Source of the DNA: Phoenix dactylifera
Lineage: Eukaryota; Streptophyta; Magnoliopsida; Arecales; Arecaceae
Assembly (NCBI RefSeq): GCF_009389715.1
Contig: NC_052404.1
Location: forward strand, 1,480,738 to 1,544,737
Direction: 5' to 3'
Length of the DNA stretch: 64,000 nucleotides
Position 1 is the stretch's first letter, and every line of letters starts with the position of its first letter. Shown one piece after another: positions 22,001 through 34,092 of the stretch. The position numbers were made by a program, and so were the translations under genes. The notes beneath the pieces were generated by a model that was given only the letters and a program-made list of their open reading frames with translations, did no database searches and was not told where the DNA came from.

Positions 22001-25000
22001 TCATATGCCTATGATGTACTGACGTCAACCCTGCCCTTTTTACTAGCCATGCAGCTGTATATGGTTCCCCTGTCCAGGAATAAGTCCCTCCAAGGTTTGA
22101 AAGAATAAATGCAGCTAGTGTCTGTGTGCTGCAATCTTCTTCAGATGCAACTGATTCTAATAGGACTTCCATTGCCTCTTCTTTGAATACACTCTTACCA
22201 CTGGCATGTTCCTGTCAAAGATTTGTCTCAATGATATTAATTCCTGCTTCTGACATTAATTTTCCCCCTATTTCTAAGAAACTCTCTCTCTCTCTCTCTC
22301 TCTCGAATCACGTAGACAATTACAGTGCTTTCATTTACAAAAGAAATTGATATAGTTGTATTATGTGGTCAGAATATTAAATTGATGAGAAATCATATAT
22401 ATAGAAAAGTTGGTTATAAACGATGGAAGTGGCATTTCCCACTGGTTCACTATCCGAGACAACATGAAAATGATTGTAAGAATCACAAGTCCATGATCAT
22501 AATAGACTTTATCATGGCTGAGAACTGTCTGATGAGTTTATAGATAAAAAAATTTCAAAATACTTCATTCTAATCTAAATGGATGAATATCTGCGATGTG
22601 AAAAATATTTCTAGAATTTGATATGCAGAAGGCCAATACGTTTAGTATCTATTGCGAAGAAGTCTCAAGTAACCATGACGATTAAATTTCTAGGAAACTG
22701 ATGCTGGACTTTATACACATGTGACATTCTTCCATTTTCACAAAGACCATAACCTATAATGCGTTCATAGAAATTGCATGTAGACAACATATATATATCT
22801 TGAAGCATTTAACTGAATGCTTTGAATTATACCACTGAATAAACTATACCAGCATGTCCAATTGAAGCAGAAGATTTGCTGCCAAAAGTCGATGTTCAGG
22901 TTCAGTTTGTTGGATACAGGTCATTAACATGTGCATAATGCTGATACTCCCTTGCTGTCGTATCTGATGGAGCAAATGAATGGCTGATGACCTGGAACAT
23001 CAGGATACTAGAACTCAGAAGCTTTGTTAAAGTCAATGTCAATTAACTATAGATAAGAGTATGCTGTTTCATTTTTGTATTTTAAACCCAAATGGATAAT
23101 TTTTACTGGGTTTAAGTCCTACAGCTCATTATTTGTCAAAGATATATGAGGAAAAAAAAACCAGTCTCCAGATAAAAGAGAAAGAAACCATAATGGTCTA
23201 AAGCCAGCTGCATATTGCTAGTGAATCTAATAGCCGCACAACTTGTTTATGTCTTGCATTGGAATTTGGAACATTTAAGTTTCTGTATGTAGTTATTAAT
23301 TTTTGTTGTCATTGAGACAGGCAGGGAAACAATTACAATTTATGTGGAAGTGTCAAATTTTTTTAAAAATATTTTTGGCTTCCATGCCTGCTTTTCTTTC
23401 ATGTAAACATTGGATGGTTTTGGATTTATGATTCATCCATTAAGTCCTGACATATATTGTTGACTTCTTTCTTTCTAATAGTTTAAGCTTTTGGGGTCTA
23501 GTGACAAGCTAGCACAGTGTTAGAGCCCAAAGCCATGGGTTCAAATCCACATTCAGGCCAAATTAATTTTTTTATTATACAATTGTTTGTTATCTTGAAT
23601 CTTTTCTTCTCTTGACTCATTCTCGTTTGAGTCATTCTTCATTTGTTCCTATCTTGAGTCATTCTTGACTCATTCATGCCTTTGTTTACGTGGTCCGGGC
23701 CACGCATACCGTTATCTCGAATCTTTTCTTCTCTTGACTCATTCTCAGTCAAGTCATTCTTGATTTGTTCTATCTTGAGTCATTCTCGACTCATTTGTGC
23801 CTTCATTTACGTGGTCCAGGCCACAAATGAGAGGGAAGGGGGATGTTAAGGCCTAATGTACATTGTTGAGCTCCCTCCCTAACAGCTTAAGCTTTTGAGG
23901 TCTAGCAGTTAGTTAACATATTTATAAAGTGATGCAAATGGGCCAACTGATGGACCGAATTTCACACAATTTGCAGGTTATGGGGCTGGCCACCGAAAGT
24001 TTTGGACATCCATAGCCCAAGATCATCCTATTTGCATATCTACCTTTATATGTGAAGGTTTGCCAAGTTATATCTATGCTGTTAGCTTGCATTAAATATT
24101 TGATGTACAAAAATTACAATGTTGTAACTGTGTTGCCATGTTTAGTGCTGTTATTCTGTAAGTTATCTGAGACAGCAATTTCTGCTTATGGTTGATGATT
24201 TGGTATACCGAAAAATACACAAGCCTTAAGAAGTTGAACTGGAGGTGAAATAGTCCAAATCCAAGCCCAAATCATAGAGATAACATATCCCATCTATGAA
24301 ATACAAGATCATGGAGACACATATGAAATGAGATTAGCTATTTAAATAAGCAATTCAAAGCATATAAAAATACCGTGGCATGCGAAGAATCTCATGAAAA
24401 TATTCAAGTGCAGCAAACTTTGCACGCCTCTCATTACTTCTCAGAAGATAGAGAAATGGATCCACAGGAGTAACTTGTGATAAAAACTTTTTGCAGTTAC
24501 CATTCAGACGCATGCACCTAACAAGAATCGCTGCCAAAGCTACACCTTCTTCTAAATTCTTGTTCATTGCAACATTTACAAGCTTTGAGAGAATCTGAGG
24601 AGAGCTAATAGCTGCCAAGTGCATGTTATTTGTTACATAGTCAAATGCAGTTACTAATACTTCAATCAAGGATATTGATGCTGATGTTGGTGTTAAAGGA
24701 AGTGACAAAGACCCCTTCTTCTGGCCATTGGAGTTGCAAGCAACCTCCACTAGTGCTGGTAGAATCTCTAGACCTTTTATCTCCGTAGGTGATGGATTTA
24801 GCAAATAGATAAGAATAGCAGCCTCTTGCACATTTCTCTTCAATGCACTGGCCAATATATTCAGATGTAAATCCTTTTTCTTAATGTCTTCTATAACTGC
24901 TTTGCCTTCTGAAATTAGAAGTAACAGCATAGATACTGATGCCCTAATGGGTTTTTCCTTTTCAGAAGTTGAAATAATGTGCAGTAATTGGTCAAGGATT

Positions 25001-28000
25001 TCTTGCTTTACTGAGCTATATCTAACCTCTTTCTTAGTGTTGAGCAATTCCCATATAGTTGCAACTTCCACATCAGCATCTTCACATTTTCCTTGACCTT
25101 CTGAGAAACATAGAATTGAAACTGGTTTTTCAGATCTTCCCAACAGTTCAGAGTGATTATCTTTTCCATAATTTGAGCTCTCATCACTCCAGTCTTTCTC
25201 ACTGTTTGAAAAGTTTATTTTTCTCCTTGCAAAACTTCCTCGAGGAACAAATTCAGATATGCTATGTTTCTTTCTAAATTTAGATGAGAAATTGCTAAAG
25301 CATCTTAAATCATGTGTTGGTGATCTTCCTGTAGGTGTCCCATCTTCTACAGAACAGTTGGAAAAGGGATACGTCTCCACATCTCTCAGATCCAAGATTG
25401 AAAATCTTAAATTGTTGGGCGAACTATGTGATCTGCTAGATAACAGACAACCTGCAATTGCTTCGCAGACTTCCACATGCATTGAATAGCTTGGACAATC
25501 AGGAGGAGGTGTCTCTAGGCACTCAGGAGGTGAGCAATTGGGCAGGTAGTTCCTGTAATGATCAGCTGGCTGAATGTAAGAACACAATACAAATTACATA
25601 ATAATTTTTTAATAAGAAACTGGTTACAGCAAGGTTCGTCATACCGGTCGGTACCATACCATACTAAGTGTACCATACTGGTACCGAACCAGTATGCAGC
25701 CTCGTATAGTACTGACACTTAGTGTGCCTCACCGTCTCGTATATTACCACCTACTGATACTATCATAGGATGGTAGGGTCCAGCACCGAGATGGCGAAGC
25801 TTGGGTTACAGTAATAGCTGATGACAGATGCCATATAATATGTTATGGACATACCTCTCACCAGAATTAGATGCTGAATGATCGGCATACATTGTCAGGA
25901 TCTTTTCTGGAATCTCTTTACCCTGCATTCTCATCTGATTCATGGGAATAGTGATCATTAGCAAATGACAGGTCCAGCAATTATACTAGTTTTTTTCCAA
26001 TTTCTGTTATTTTTAGGATAAGTCCCTTTATTGAAGGTATGATGATATAGTAAGCTTGGTTTTCTTATTGTAATTTTAGTCAATGTAGGTTTATCATTGG
26101 ATCTTAGAATCCAATCTTTTATAATACACTGTTTCATTGACTCTACTTGCTGAATTAACCATATTCTTGTTGAGAAATAGACATTGAATGGCAGGCGTTG
26201 TCACACGTAGTTTTGAGTTTGGTTATATGGATCGAATTGTATTATCCATCAAAAAATTTGAGAACCTTACATGACCACGTCTCAACCTGCCAATTCTGAA
26301 TTGGTTCATTGGTCCTCAACGAGGCACTTTCCACAAAGGAATGGCTGCTTTGAATGCTAGAAGGCCAGTTGGCAGGACAAATTTTATCTTATCAGCCATA
26401 TGGTTTAAGATCAAGCAACCCAGGAGACTGACAAAGCTACCTTATTAGCCAGGCAGTCTAGGTTTGCGCATCAAGTTATCTTATTATCTTTTAATAGAGT
26501 AAACCACAGAGTTCAAAGATAAAATTATGCAAATTGCATTACAATGTCCATGAATGTGTATGTGGATGTCTGTGCGTGTTACCTCTGAATCACTTGCTGC
26601 TGCAGATTCAACGTGGGAATAAAAGGAAACTGGTGAATCTGACTGGGACTCTTCCAGCATATCTTGGAGGCATCTGATGTCAAAGCTCTCATCGATTTCT
26701 TCGTGAAAATCCTCATCCAAATTTGTCAGAATGGAGTTCTCGTTTTTGGGTTTAGTAAAACCTTCATATTCCTCTGAATTGGCAGTAGAGGCTTTAATTT
26801 TCTCTATTTCTTTATTTTCTTTAGTACTATGCGGACACACCATCTGAGCCTGCACAGCAAACATAAAAAGAAGTGCCGATAAGATTGTCTTAGCAATTTT
26901 GCAGGCATCAACTGCACAGTTAAACAAATTTTTAGCTGGTTATTTTTACATGGTTGCTAAATTGAAGAAAAAGGAAGAGAATATAGTCTTCTTCGCTCCT
27001 TTCCATGAACTGGACATGTCAAATAAAATTATTTTCTGGCACAACCTGCATGTGAAATCATTTGTTATGCAGACATGCAACCAACCAACTTCTCCAACTA
27101 ATAGTTGTATCTAGAACAGTGAAAATGAAGGATAAGTTAGTGTAGCCACCTCTGTAGAGGAGGTTATAGAACCTTAAACAGGGTATATAGCAGCCTCTTT
27201 TATACTGCCAAAGGAATTTTAACAGTATAGTATGACTTTTCAGTTGGGGGAGAGTGAAGTATCTGGTCTTGTCACTGTCAGACTGTCATATACCCAGTTT
27301 AAGGTTAGTCTTGCCTCCTCCATGAGGAAGACATTTCCCATTCTGAACAATTCTCTTTTGGAAACTAGCACTGAATGCTTCCTCTGGTCATTTCGTACCA
27401 GAAAATAGTGAATGAAGAACTTCTGGAGGGGATCTTCTTCTGTTAGTATGTAGTGATAACTATAACATAAACTTCTGACTTCATGATCAAAATAGGCATG
27501 TCAGGTAATATCTAGGATCATAAGATTGATATTCCTGAAGGCAAGTAAGGAACATGGATGGCGAATTTTTCTTATCATTCTTGTATTACCTTCTTCCCTT
27601 AATAAAATTTGGGCTGGGTATCCCTTCCCATTTGCTCATAAAAGAAAAAAGAAACACAAAATAGAACTCCTTGTCACTATGATAACTTTAAATCATTGTT
27701 CAGAAGTTAGCAATCTATTTGTTAATTTTAATGTGATCTGAATACTACATTATTTAGAACTTACCACCTGAAAATTTGGCCAGGTAGGCACTTGTCCCAG
27801 GGAGTTCAGACATCGGGTGCTCGCAAAACTTCTGTACCTGTTTCAACAACAATGATCGAGGATAAGAACCTGCACGAGTGGTAAGCTTCTCCAAAATAAT
27901 CTCATTCCACCATTTTCAGTTCCTAACTGTTCTGCTTGCAAGATGTAGTTATCTGAAGCAAATAAAAAAGCAGAATTTTAGAAAATTATACATTGTGAAT

Positions 28001-29255
28001 GTTGGATTTCATGCTTTCGGTCTTCAGTTCATGATTGTAAATTTTTTCGAGGTGCTTACAAGAAGCATTGAATCTAGCATCTTCTGCACTACAAAGCACC
28101 AACGCCAGGCAAACCATGTAACTATAGTTATATGATGAATCGACTGCAGAATTTACTCATAAGGTACATACAATACATGTGCCTGCTTGGTGTCGGTATT
28201 GTAGGAGTATCTTAAGTTGTGGGGTTTGCTGCCATGGTAATTTCAATGCAGCTGCTGAGTGGTGGCTTTAACAATTTGGCAGCATTGGAATAAGTTATCT
28301 TTCCAACAACCTTTTCCTCAACAAACTTTAAGCGGACAGGTGGGTATGATCATGCCCATGGTGGCTGTTGCTGTCATCTTTTTGCAGCCATGGCGCATGT
28401 TACGTCGATAGAACTATAGAGTTTCCATTGTAAATCCATAACCATTAGAAGGACATTTGTGAGAGTTTTATCTTTCATTCAAGCCCAAGCTCATACTGAA
28501 AAGCAGACTACAGCTTTTTCAGGTTATGGAAATGTTATAGTAGTAAGTTGGATTACTCACTGCAGATTCTGCAGTTCCCTGCTACAGTTTTCGGCCTTAA
28601 TCCATGGAGGAGTCTCCCCATAGGAAACGACCCGATAGTACATCAACCAGTCCTTGTACCTCCTCCCCTGCTGCTTCGCCGCCTCATCGATGGCTTCCTC
28701 GGTGTCTCCAATTGTCAGCAGAGAGCCAAAAAGAGCTCGCCACAGCCCCGGCGCGAGCTCCGTTCTGACCAGCCGAGGGAAGACCAGCACTGACTGGAGG
28801 AAGTGCATGGTCATCTGCCACTCGTCGCCCCGGAGCTTCCGAACCAGGGAGAGGTGGAAGTAGGAGCAGCAGACGATGCATCGGTTCTCGATCCCGGCCA
28901 CGCTCCCATCCTCCTCCATCAGCGCCGGTACCTGGAGCATCTTCTCGGAATTCGCGAGCCGAGAATTACGTTCTTGTTGGCAGTTGGATCGGATTGCAAG
29001 CTCGATGTTCTCGATTCCCCAGTAGAGGTTCGAAAGGACCGAGTGCTCGGAGAATTCGAAGCGATCATGGTTGGACATGGTAAGGTTTGAGCTGCATTTG
29101 AGCTTGAGAGACTTCCTAGCGGCAGGGTCCGAGAGGAACCGATGAATGTGGCGATTAACCAAGGACACGAGGGACCAGATGGAAGCGAAGTCCAGTCTAT
29201 CGTCAGGATGCGAATTGGAGGTGGAAGAGAGTGAAGAATTGGAGGCAGGAGCCAT
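16058..29255 (-). CDS. LIN/CERBERUS-like Armadillo-WD40 protein lacking a U-box
   Basis: Seventeen exons join in frame to 1329 residues: 29255-28561, 27837-27765, 26849-26583, 25922-25862, 25565-24374, 22991-22850, 22211-21966, 21807-21510, 21018-20897, 19145-19026, 18615-18484, 18390-18268, 16966-16856, 16728-16582, 16510-16385, 16283-16167 and 16075-16058. The N-terminal part (about 1-230; LDFASIWSLVSLVNRHIHRFL) is the LIN-family N-terminal helical domain. Residues about 370-1000 are helical Armadillo-like repeats, and residues about 1040-1329 hold WD40 units (SDGSIKVWG, SSDKTVRVWK, GLIKGWIPL). Legume LIN/CERBERUS is a U-box E3 ligase needed for rhizobial infection, but I see no U-box motif here, so ligase activity should not be assumed. 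The last exon is only 18 nt. An in-frame ATG lies upstream at 29492, but the 79 added residues include a CT-repeat region typical of a leader, so I chose 29255. Confidence 0.9.
17270..17880 (+). pseudogene. Broken 6-phosphogluconate dehydrogenase fragment, antisense in an intron
   Basis: Translated pieces in three different frames match successive parts of plant 6-phosphogluconate dehydrogenase. They are GNFVKIVHNDIEYGD (about 17324-17368), NFLIEITADMF (about 17427-17460) with GELVDKI, then LIDDV..MYASKTFSYAQ (about 17728-17785) and GWNLNLGEF.RIWK (about 17820-17862). The frame changes at least twice and an in-frame TGA follows SYAQV. The family protein has about 480 residues; only the middle part, roughly residues 170-370, is present. 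It lies in the intron between exons 12 and 13 of the LIN-like gene, on the opposite strand. It is a dead copy; whether it came by retroposition is unclear, since I did not find a poly-A tail or target duplication. Confidence 0.85.
23440..23918 (+). mobile_element. TRIM-like miniature LTR element with internal 120-bp tandem repeat
   Basis: Two related ends of about 75 bp flank a non-coding middle. The left (23440-23514) has cattgttga-like sequence, then agtttaagcttttggggtct and a tagca end. The right (23844-23918) starts tgttaaggcctaatg, has agcttaagcttttgaggtct and ends ttaaca. A polypurine tract (gagagggaaggggga, about 23829-23843) stands directly before the right end, and a degraded primer-site-like stretch (gttagagccc) follows the left end. 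These are the marks of a terminal-repeat retrotransposon in miniature. The middle carries a 120-bp unit twice (from about 23592 and 23712). It sits in the intron between exons 5 and 6 of the LIN-like gene. Confidence 0.65.
25630..25803. mobile_element. hAT-type MITE, 174 bp, with 8-bp target-site duplication
   Basis: The left end CAAGGTTCGTCAT and the reverse complement of the right end, CAAGCTTCGCCAT, form a 13-bp inverted repeat with two mismatches; weaker similarity continues inward. The word GGTTACAG directly flanks both sides (25622-25629 and 25804-25811), an 8-bp target duplication as made by hAT transposases. The interior is rich in ggtacc/taccat words. It lies in the short intron between exons 4 and 5 of the LIN-like gene. 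Confidence 0.8.
27150..27325. repeat. Small inverted-repeat element (MITE-like), about 175 bp
   Basis: The left arm (cctctgtagaggaggtt, then aaccttaaacagggtata) is matched in reverse complement by the right arm (tatacccagtttaaggtt, then tgcctcctccatgagg). The arms are about 45 bp with a few gaps. No target duplication was found. It lies in the intron between exons 2 and 3 of the LIN-like gene. Confidence 0.55.
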
Positions 29256-32200
29256 GGAGTAGGAGAATTGGGAGAGGGGAAGAACTTGGGAGAGAGATAC
29301 GAGAAAGAGAGAGAGAGAGAGGTGTTGTTTGTATTGGAAGAAGGGAATGGAACGTGGGATGGAACATTCGCTCGTGACTGCCTGCAGACAAAATCCAAAA
29401 ACTGATGCGGCCCGGCGAAGGCAACTTGACGATAACGTGACGGTTCTTTGGCTTCCATCTTCCCTCCAAAAAGGAAAGAGATGACTTGTCATATTTGTTT
29501 CTTTTTTTCTTTTTTTCTTTTTTTTTTGTTTACTTCCCTTCCGCAGAAGATTAGGATGGTAGGACGCAGATGCCCCTGTGATTTATTTTTTTCTTCTAAT
29601 CCTGTGATTATCTGCTCTTCAGCTCTCACCTCTCTTAATTATTTCTTAATTTTAGTTTTCCTTCAGTTAGTCGCAAATATTATCTAAACATTGCTGCTTT
29701 TGTTCTTGATCATTCATGTTTTGCATGGAAGATAGCTATATCAACTTTTATGTGATTGATAATTAATTATTTTTGCATCTGTAAGTTGGAATATTTCTGG
29801 CTTGCTAAGCTATAGGCAAATATCAACCGGAGTTCCATACGTGGATGAAAGTTATTGTTTAGAGATTTTATGAAATAATCTTCCTCGATGCAAAACACGT
29901 TATCAATCAAAGTCCTCATCCTCCTATGACGGGAGGAAATTAAAGTTACATCTTATGTGTTAATTTGAAAGCTGGTAAGTTCGTTGTCATATTTAATAGA
30001 TAAACATGCAAAAAAAAAAATGATCATGGTCATGCAATAATATGCTATAGCAATGTAAGATCTTACTTTTAAATTAAAATTTTCCTCTAAACTTTTTCAG
30101 TTTACAGGGATGTTTTGGGAAGTGAAAGTGTGACAATAGTATCCTTTTCCTCAAAAAAAAAAAAAGTGTGGCAACAGTACAAATGGTGGCTATGGGCGTG
30201 ACATCAGGACCATGTTTCTGTTGTCTCTCTTGGACCGATATGATCAAAGTCATCCAATAATGATGCTACGGCAGTCTAAGAACAGCAGTCCAAGATTTTG
30301 CTTTAAATTTGAAATTTTTTATCGAAGATTTTTACAGTTTAGAGGATTGTTTACGAAGTAAAAATATTCGACAATAGTACAAATAGTGGGTATGGACGTA
30401 ACACCTGGAGCATGATTCTGTAGTCTCTCTTGGACTGTGATAAGAAATTTAATAGACTAGAAATTGCTGACTAATCTGAACAAGAAGTCACTGTTCTGGA
30501 CGCTCAAATTTGCTTGGCACCAATCTCATTGTCTTCTTTCACATGTCTGTACTCCCCACTTTTTGCATCAGTTACTCTTTAATTCTCTGAGACCATGCAA
30601 TTCTCATGTATTATTTCTCTAAGCTTGTAGTTTAGGGAATGGGATCTTCAACTTATCTAGCAGAAAAGTTGGTAAAAATGAGATGTTGTTATAAGAGTTG
30701 AATCTTTTTTTTTAAATTACCAATCCACTAGTTAAAGATGTTCGCAGATTCAGTGTTTAAACTCTAGTTGCTTCTCAGTCCTCACACATTGCAAGCATGT
30801 AATTTTATGGTGTAAACACAGATAGCTACGTACTATATTGTCATCATGAAATTGATGTATGCACAGCGAAAGCTACCATATTCCCCGGAGCAATAACGAG
30901 AGCCAGAGAGAAAGGGAGAGAGGCGAATTAGATGGACGGTATATGATCCCAGAGAGTTGCATATACTTGTACACACCACTCAAATTAGTATACCAATAAA
31001 AGAAGGAAAGTGTTCAGATGCATGCCTGATACTTTTAGCGTTAATAAGGTTAGAGAGAGAAGGGGCTGAGGAAGAGAAATCATTGTGGAGGCTTCTTTTT
31101 GCTTCTCTTCTAAGACATGATTATGTGAAAAAAAAAAAAGCTACACGAAATTAAGTCCTGTTAAAAAAGGAAATCTGATTGCAAAATCCCCTATTTTGAA
31201 AATAGAGAGGAGATAAATGCCTACAAATTTCAAACATATCTTGCCCTTTGTTTATAAACCAACATTAATAACTCCAAACGCATGTTCATTACCAAAAAAA
31301 AAAAAAAAGAAAAAGAAATGAAAAAACCTCGACAACTCTGGAAGTGATACTAATTGACTCAAGTTGCATCAGGAGTAGCTTTGAATATACATTAACATCA
31401 AATCCCATTCTTTATCATAGCCATGCCGAACTTACAAGCTGCATAAGATGGGTATTGGCACTACACTATAAAATCAAATCTTAGTTTAAAGCTTAGGAGT
31501 CTAACAAATTCTATGAAGAATCCACTAATAAAGCCTTCATGATGATTCTTTCTTAGTAACTTACAGACCTAGAGTGTTTCCCTACCTTAGCCTTTTCTTC
31601 TGTCAAAAAGTGGTTCACAACCTGTCCATTTGGTCCCTGTCTAAAAGGATTCTGGAATGGCCGCAATCTTTTTATTATTGACTTTTGTCATGTTATAACA
31701 CTAGGTGGCTCACAACAACCTGTACATAGGGTGTGATGATAAGGATATGTCGAACCCCATTATCTAACTTCTTTGACACAGTAAAACCTCACATTGTGCA
31801 TCAATGACAGCCCACTCCCTTCCCTGTTGCCATAACATTTCAACCTATAAGAATCCAGTTGTGCTCAGAAAAATCAATATTCCTTTTGGCTATCATTTAG
31901 AACATTATTGGCTAAAGTGATGGCAACTGTTATGAATACAGTTTGGAATGGAAACTGATCTGTATCTCTTTCATCAGACATCTAATTAGATGCTCTATGG
32001 GATCAGTCAGCATTGTTGACCTCCACTGTTCTATGTGGAAGAAGTCACATGCGTAATGACAACTTGTAAACTCCATAAATTTATAAGACAAGACTCATGC
32101 AATTTTTTTTTTTTTTTTTGATGAAGAGGGAGGCAAAGCCACCGGCCCTTTTTAGAAAAGAAAAGTTTACATAAATTATTAATAAAAGATTTGCAAAAAT

Positions 32201-34092
32201 AAATAAATAAAAGAGCAATAAATTTTTTTTATAAAAGATACTAGTATGTAAATAGACCTGTCAAACTATTCAACAAGCGGATCAATCTCCTAAGTAATTT
32301 GAAGGATCTCTGTATTTTCGATGTGCAACTATATAAGCTCTAATTTTACTCCTAAGGTATTTCAGATATCAGGCAAGCCAAAAACTAATTTTCCACAGCC
32401 ACAGCTACCATATTTGGGGATAACATCATAAAAAAAAGAGTTGCATGAAGACAACGATTTGAAAGCACCAATATGGAATCAAGAAAGTCTCCTTTTCACC
32501 AGGGTCCCTTAAGCTGCACTTAAATCCTTATAATCTAGATTAAGGTAGTATGAGCTCAAATCTTTTTCGACAAAAAAAGATTAGAACTTACATCCGAATC
32601 CGTGAGCCAACATATATTGCCAGGGAAATTCATCCCACCACCATAGAATGATTGCTCCATGGTCCTGCCAAAAATTTACTCCCAACTTTTTCTTCTTCCA
32701 AATTCTCTGGCGATAGGCTGGCGTCAGAGCTGTAAGTATTATTGTCAACCGACTAGGGTATAGGACAGAACCCAATCCAATGCATCTCTCAGAAACGAGA
32801 GCCGCCCTCTGACGAGGCCAGGAAAGTTTCATGGTCCAGAGCAAAATTCGTTCATAGAATGGTTAAAGAAAATAACTCCATGATAGCCTCAGAGAACAGC
32901 TCCCCCAGGTTTTGGCCAAATCCAAAATTATGGAAAATTTTGACCTCAAGCACGGCAGCTGACCCACTTCATTAGCAAGAAGAGTATACCTTGCGAGACC
33001 ACAATTTCAACGTTTCCCATCAGAATGCTCAGTATTTAGATACTGTCTTTGATTTTTTATATTACTGCTTTATTTTTAAAGAGGAAGAAGATTTTGAGAT
33101 ATATATATATATATAAAGTATTTCTTTACCTACAACCATGCAGTCGATTCATTTGATTGTGTTAATTTGCTTTAAATTAATTAGAGCAAGCAAGATTGCT
33201 ATAGTATTTTACTTCAAACAGCTTGGCATTTGGTATCTTCTGCATTTTTCATGGGACCATCTATGACTTGTCAAGCAAATTATGATTTCTCTGTAAACAA
33301 CGAAAAACAAACAAATATAATGATGCCTCATATTCCAGATAAATTCTTAAAGCAATTTCATAGGGATTTGTATCAATAAAATATTTGATGATTTTCTTCT
33401 ACCTCTCACTTGAAACCTGCCCTAGTTCAATTTTTAATTTCCATTGTCTTGCTACCACATGCAAGAATTTGTCAGGTCGCCTTGTGCAACACATCCATCA
33501 CCAGGGCCCTCAGATATGTCATATTATGTGAAAACTGCACTCGGTGCGTGCAGCTGAGGTGCAAATGAAAGAAAAGGTTAGATTATAGGCAGATCCCATG
33601 TGACATGGATAAAATCCAGTGCTGCACTAAGGAGCAACTTGCAGAGCCGTTAATTGTGGGGCACATGCAGCATATTATGATGGGTTGCCTATTCTCATTT
33701 GCATAATTAAATGCAGCAACCATATCAGATAAGCTAACTTCCTTATACTCTTCAAGTTACTTTTCATTATTAAGAATGAACACACAATAGAAAATAACCA
33801 TGAGAACCAACTAGCTTCCCGAAGAACATCTTAGGAAAATAGAGAAACTATCTCAAGATTCTTCTCCCCTAAACTTCTACAACTTACAATGAAATATTAG
33901 TCCACACAGGAAGCTAGACCTCCTTCTATCCTCGTGAGTCCTGCTAGAAGAACAGTGAGATAATTGTAATGTTCAAGTACAAGGAAAAAGGTTCCTGATG
34001 TTTGACCTATTCAATAAATCAAACTTATCTGATGTTTAACCAGCGATATTGATGGCTGATTACCTTTGACATTGTAATGAGCTCAATTTTGC
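29256..34092. other. Intergenic region between the LIN-like gene and MZM1
   Basis: The left edge holds the leader and promoter of the LIN-like gene, with a (GA)n run at about 29305-29322. A T-run at about 32102-32120 followed by gatgaagagggaggcaaagc may be the 3' end of a reverse-oriented LINE, but no coding part is seen. An (AT)n run lies at 33100-33116. An open frame on the minus strand at 32581-32844 has no recognisable family. Confidence 0.45.
30022..30440. repeat. Diverged tandem duplication, unit about 220 bp
   Basis: The order of words gatcatggtcatgcaataat, agatcttacttttaaatt, cagtttacagggatgtttt, caatagtac/caacagtac, gggcgtgacatcaggaccatg and tctctcttgga recurs about 220 bp further on in altered form (gatcaaagtcatccaataat ... 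gacgtaacacctggagcatg ... tctctcttgga). It is an old local duplication or two insertions of one element. Confidence 0.6.

Noticed and set aside
28654..29458. Several open frames overlapping the first exon of the LIN-like gene
   Set aside because: They are other-frame shadows of exon 29255-28561, which carries the family N-terminal domain and spliced continuation.
32581..32844. 87-codon minus-strand frame with RQRIWKKKKLGVNFW
   Set aside because: Considered as a transposon remnant, but no motif or neighbouring element supports it.
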